Assembly: GCA_021464245.1 (NCBI GenBank)
Contig: JADCRB010000100.1
Location: forward strand, 223,039-287,038
DNA from: Carallia brachiata
Lineage: Eukaryota > Streptophyta > Magnoliopsida > Malpighiales > Rhizophoraceae
Reading direction: 5' to 3'
Length of the DNA: 64,000 bases
Position 1 is the first letter of the stretch. Each line of letters begins with the position of its first letter. Shown here in pieces: positions 61,464 to 64,000 of the stretch. Under the pieces are notes generated by a model. The model worked only from the letters and a program-made list of their open reading frames with translations, was not told the origin of the DNA and searched no databases. The position numbers and the translations under genes are program-made.

Positions 61464-64000
61464 ATGGGGTGGACTGCTTGTTTGCATGCAGCTTGGAGGA
61501 GAAAGAGAAGGCCTGCAAGCATACCAGAAGTGGGAGTTTATGTACCTTCAATGAGAATACCAGCACAGTCTGACTTTCAAAGGGCAATTGGAGGCCCAGT
61601 TTCACAACATCTTCTCAATAAATTGGCTTGTCTTCGCAATCAGATCGTGCTAGTGGCTGAATATACCGGTCTGATCTCATTGTCCTGAATGTTTTAATTG
61701 CTTATTCTCTAACTTTTAAATTTTTTATGGTAAATGGTAATGTGCCAATGGAATTTTTCATTGTTTAAGGCTTAAGAACTGTTTGGCCTCTTTTAGTTTG
61801 GCTAAAATTTTGCAACTTTTAGAAGACCAAAAGTACAAAATCTGGGAATTGCAGGTGGAACAGCTGTAACGGAATTGACGAGGGCATTGGAAGAGTACTT
61901 ATCTCTTCTTATTGGGCTCACAAAGAAAGGTTTCAGAGCTTAATTCTGTATCACTTGTTTCTTGTTTCCTTCTGGGTCTCTGCCTCTTCATTAGTGAATT
62001 TTGTGCATGTGTTGCAGAACATGGTCTTGAAAGCTTGGTGCAGTTCAAGTGGAAAAATCTAAAAGATGGACGGCAGGTAAGACTGTTTAAAGGATCATTG
62101 TTTTATTGCCTAATTATTAATGGATCTCTATGCTTATGCCAAAACCCAATTGTGATTGAGAAGGAAACTTCTGTTGCAAACTCCTGGTTTGAAGTATTAG
62201 GCGTTGTTCACATGATGGCAATATTGACCTTATCGGAGGCTAACTCATTGATGATACAAAAGGATCACACTGGTTCTGGCATAAGGGTTGTATCTTCAGG
62301 TTCATTTACTGTCAATTCTGAATTCTTTGTGGGGAAATGTTTTAAGTTCTTGTTGATGAAGATCTTAGCCAATTGTGATAATCTACAACTTGCACTTCCA
62401 GATCGTAAGAGGGATGCTGTTGATTTGCTGCTTAAAGCATCGGGATATCTGGAATTCTGTGTCCGTGAAGTGCTAGTTTACTTGCCATCAGATATCAAGT
62501 ATGTAAATAAAGATGCAGGAGTTGTAGATTTTTCTCTGCACCTTGGATCATTGACGTGGAACTTTGTGGCTAAGGCTAACTTGCGTATCCAGGAAAATGC
62601 TTCCAAAAGATTTGCAAGCTGGTATGCTGGAGGCTGTATCCATACAAGCCTTTGGGCCAGGTACATTTTATAATTGTATTTGTGGATATGAAAATATAAA
62701 TTGCAGAGGAAAAAAATTGAAGCGCTTCTCATGAGATGACTTTGCATGTATATAGTATTCTTCAGGCCTTGAAAAATGAGTAAGCAAGAACAAACAAAGT
62801 GTTCATTAATGAGTGCTGTCCAATTTTATAAAGTTTTATTCATGGATGCTAGATTTTGGTTGATGATTAGACCATATAATGAGATAGAACATAGATGCTT
62901 TAATTCTGATTAGATGAAAGAGCATACATGTATATGACTTGTGGGTATAATCATTAATCCATTGTCAAAATCTAGAATGCATACATCTTATGGGAACATT
63001 GTTAGTTAAATCAGCTAATGGACTATTGCTGGCATAGTGGCATGTATATTCATTGGACTTGGACAAATTGAAAAGCAAGTATTGTACCTGTTATTGGGGA
63101 GTAGACAAGTAAATCATCATATTCAATTGGGATCTTGGAATTGAGCTCTAAGATAGAACCACAACTACCTAACAAGATTTATGAAAGGACTTGGACAAAC
63201 AAGGTACCCATTAGGGATGTTCAAAAACACCAAAAATTTTAGTTGACAAAGAAATGAACTGAACCAAACAGAATTGATAATTAACTGAATCACATCCAAT
63301 ATTTTTGCATTTACCTTTAATTGTAGTAGTAACATATATAAATGAAGAGAAACATCTAATCATCATTGACGAGTGAAAATTGTCTCTAATCTTAATAAAA
63401 AATGATTTGAAGATTTGACATACTTTGTTATTATTTTTTGTAGCCTGTTTGATGAGATTAAGAATCTTACTTTACCAGTTTATATCTTATTGAGAGCCTC
63501 TCCTGTTTTGTAAACGTGACCAAAAAAATTTGTTATGGCTACTATTGCAGGGATGTTAGTTGATGTTGTTGTGCTTTTGGAGTTTTCTTGTTTTTTTTTT
63601 TTTCTTCTTCTCTGATATCAAATTTTACTTCGGCCTAGTGCTCCTCGAAACAATATTTCCCTTTTACTACAAAAACTACATGTTAGATTTTTTTTTTTTT
63701 AATGTGTTGAACATGTTCTCTTACGTTGTTTATTGTCTTGCTTGTTTGCACTCTTTCTTCTATGAAATTTATTATCGTATTTGGTATTATACTATTGGAT
63801 CAGTCGAATCTATTCAGTGTTAAAAAGAAAGAAAAATCAAACTAGTAATTTTGGTTATTTGGTTGGGTTCCAAAAATTGATCCGTATATTTCAGTTAAAG
63901 TTAACCGACATATACTGTTCAACTTTGGTTTTCAATTTCGCAGAATGAAAATTTTTGATTTAGCTCTTGGCTTTAACAGTTGATTATTGATAAAGACTTC
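61464..64000 (+). CDS. BRO1-domain protein, 5' part (runs off the window)
   Basis: Plant BRO1-like protein. In this family the N-terminal helical BRO1 domain binds ESCRT-III proteins at endosomes. Coding exons, all phase-consistent: 61464-61668, 61855-61929, 62018-62076, 62164-62299, 62402-62498 and 62593-62660, giving about 213 residues before the last donor here. Protein landmarks are MGWTACLHAAWRRKRRPASI, VPSMRIPAQSDFQ, CLRNQIVLVAEYTGG, LTRALEEYLSLLIGLTKKEH, LVQFKWKNLKDGRQETSVAN, SWFEVLGVVHMMAILTLSEA, DAVDLLLKASGYLEFCVREV, LPSDIKKMLPKDLQAGMLEA and VSIQAFGP. The MG start could be N-myristoylated in principle. From 62661 to 64000 I see only intron, so the remaining exons lie to the right. 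Identity rests on family memory of the plant BRO1-like proteins. Confidence 0.85.

Noticed and set aside
1..64000. tRNA, rRNA, CRISPR arrays or known miRNA hairpins
   Set aside because: No B-box-like GGTTCGANNCC in a cloverleaf context, no rRNA segments, no spaced repeats, and no familiar mature miRNA sequence was seen by eye on either strand.

Overview
The window is nuclear DNA from a eudicot plant. The genes are interrupted by GT-AG introns, the spacers are very AT-rich, and there are LINE remnants, MITEs and microsatellites. Six protein-coding genes could be assembled exon by exon: (1) V-type proton ATPase subunit C (VHA-C/DET3 type, minus strand, 3187-7705); (2) a FUSCA3-like B3 transcription factor (minus, 15065-18671); (3) an RNA polymerase III Rpc31/RPC7-like subunit (minus, 31871-35005); (4) an AFB2/AFB3-type auxin receptor F-box protein with a miR393 site (plus, 44560-47406); (5) translocon-associated protein beta (minus, 52257-55342), which needs a 6-nt microexon; (6) the 5' part of a BRO1-domain protein (plus, coding from 61464, running off the right edge). 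Exon phases close across all six.

Layout: 1-3.2 kb has no gene I can name; 3.2-7.7 kb is VHA-C; 9.1-12.8 kb is a decayed LINE; 15.1-18.7 kb is FUS3; 18.7-31.8 kb is a gene-poor spacer holding a 5'-truncated LINE with a target-site duplication and a PPR relic; 31.9-35.0 kb is the Pol III gene; 35-44 kb holds an RNase H relic, a hAT-like MITE, a Harbinger-like element and a purine-rich MITE-like element; 44.6-47.4 kb is AFB; 49.4-50.7 kb is a tandem duplication with a hAT-like MITE in one copy; 52.3-55.3 kb is TRAP beta; 55.7-56.1 kb is another MITE of that family; 61-64 kb is the BRO1 gene.

The genes do not form one pathway. Seed maturation (FUS3), auxin perception (AFB), proton pumping (VHA-C), tRNA/5S transcription (Pol III), ER translocation (TRAP) and endosomal sorting (BRO1) sit side by side. 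From memory of Arabidopsis locus numbers, DET3 lies next to AFB3, FUS3 next to AFB2, and TRAP beta next to a BRO1 gene. The window therefore looks like an ancestral block that was split after genome duplication in Arabidopsis.

The observations most worth checking are: single-base losses in G/C runs that break the conserved C-termini of both VHA-C and FUS3; a truncated duplicate of a FUS3 B3-domain exon inside intron 3; the 6-nt microexon; several independent tandem duplications of roughly 200-420 bp, mostly in introns; and a small hAT-like MITE family with 8-9 bp target duplications. I saw no CRISPR array, rRNA or convincing tRNA, and no wholly new system.
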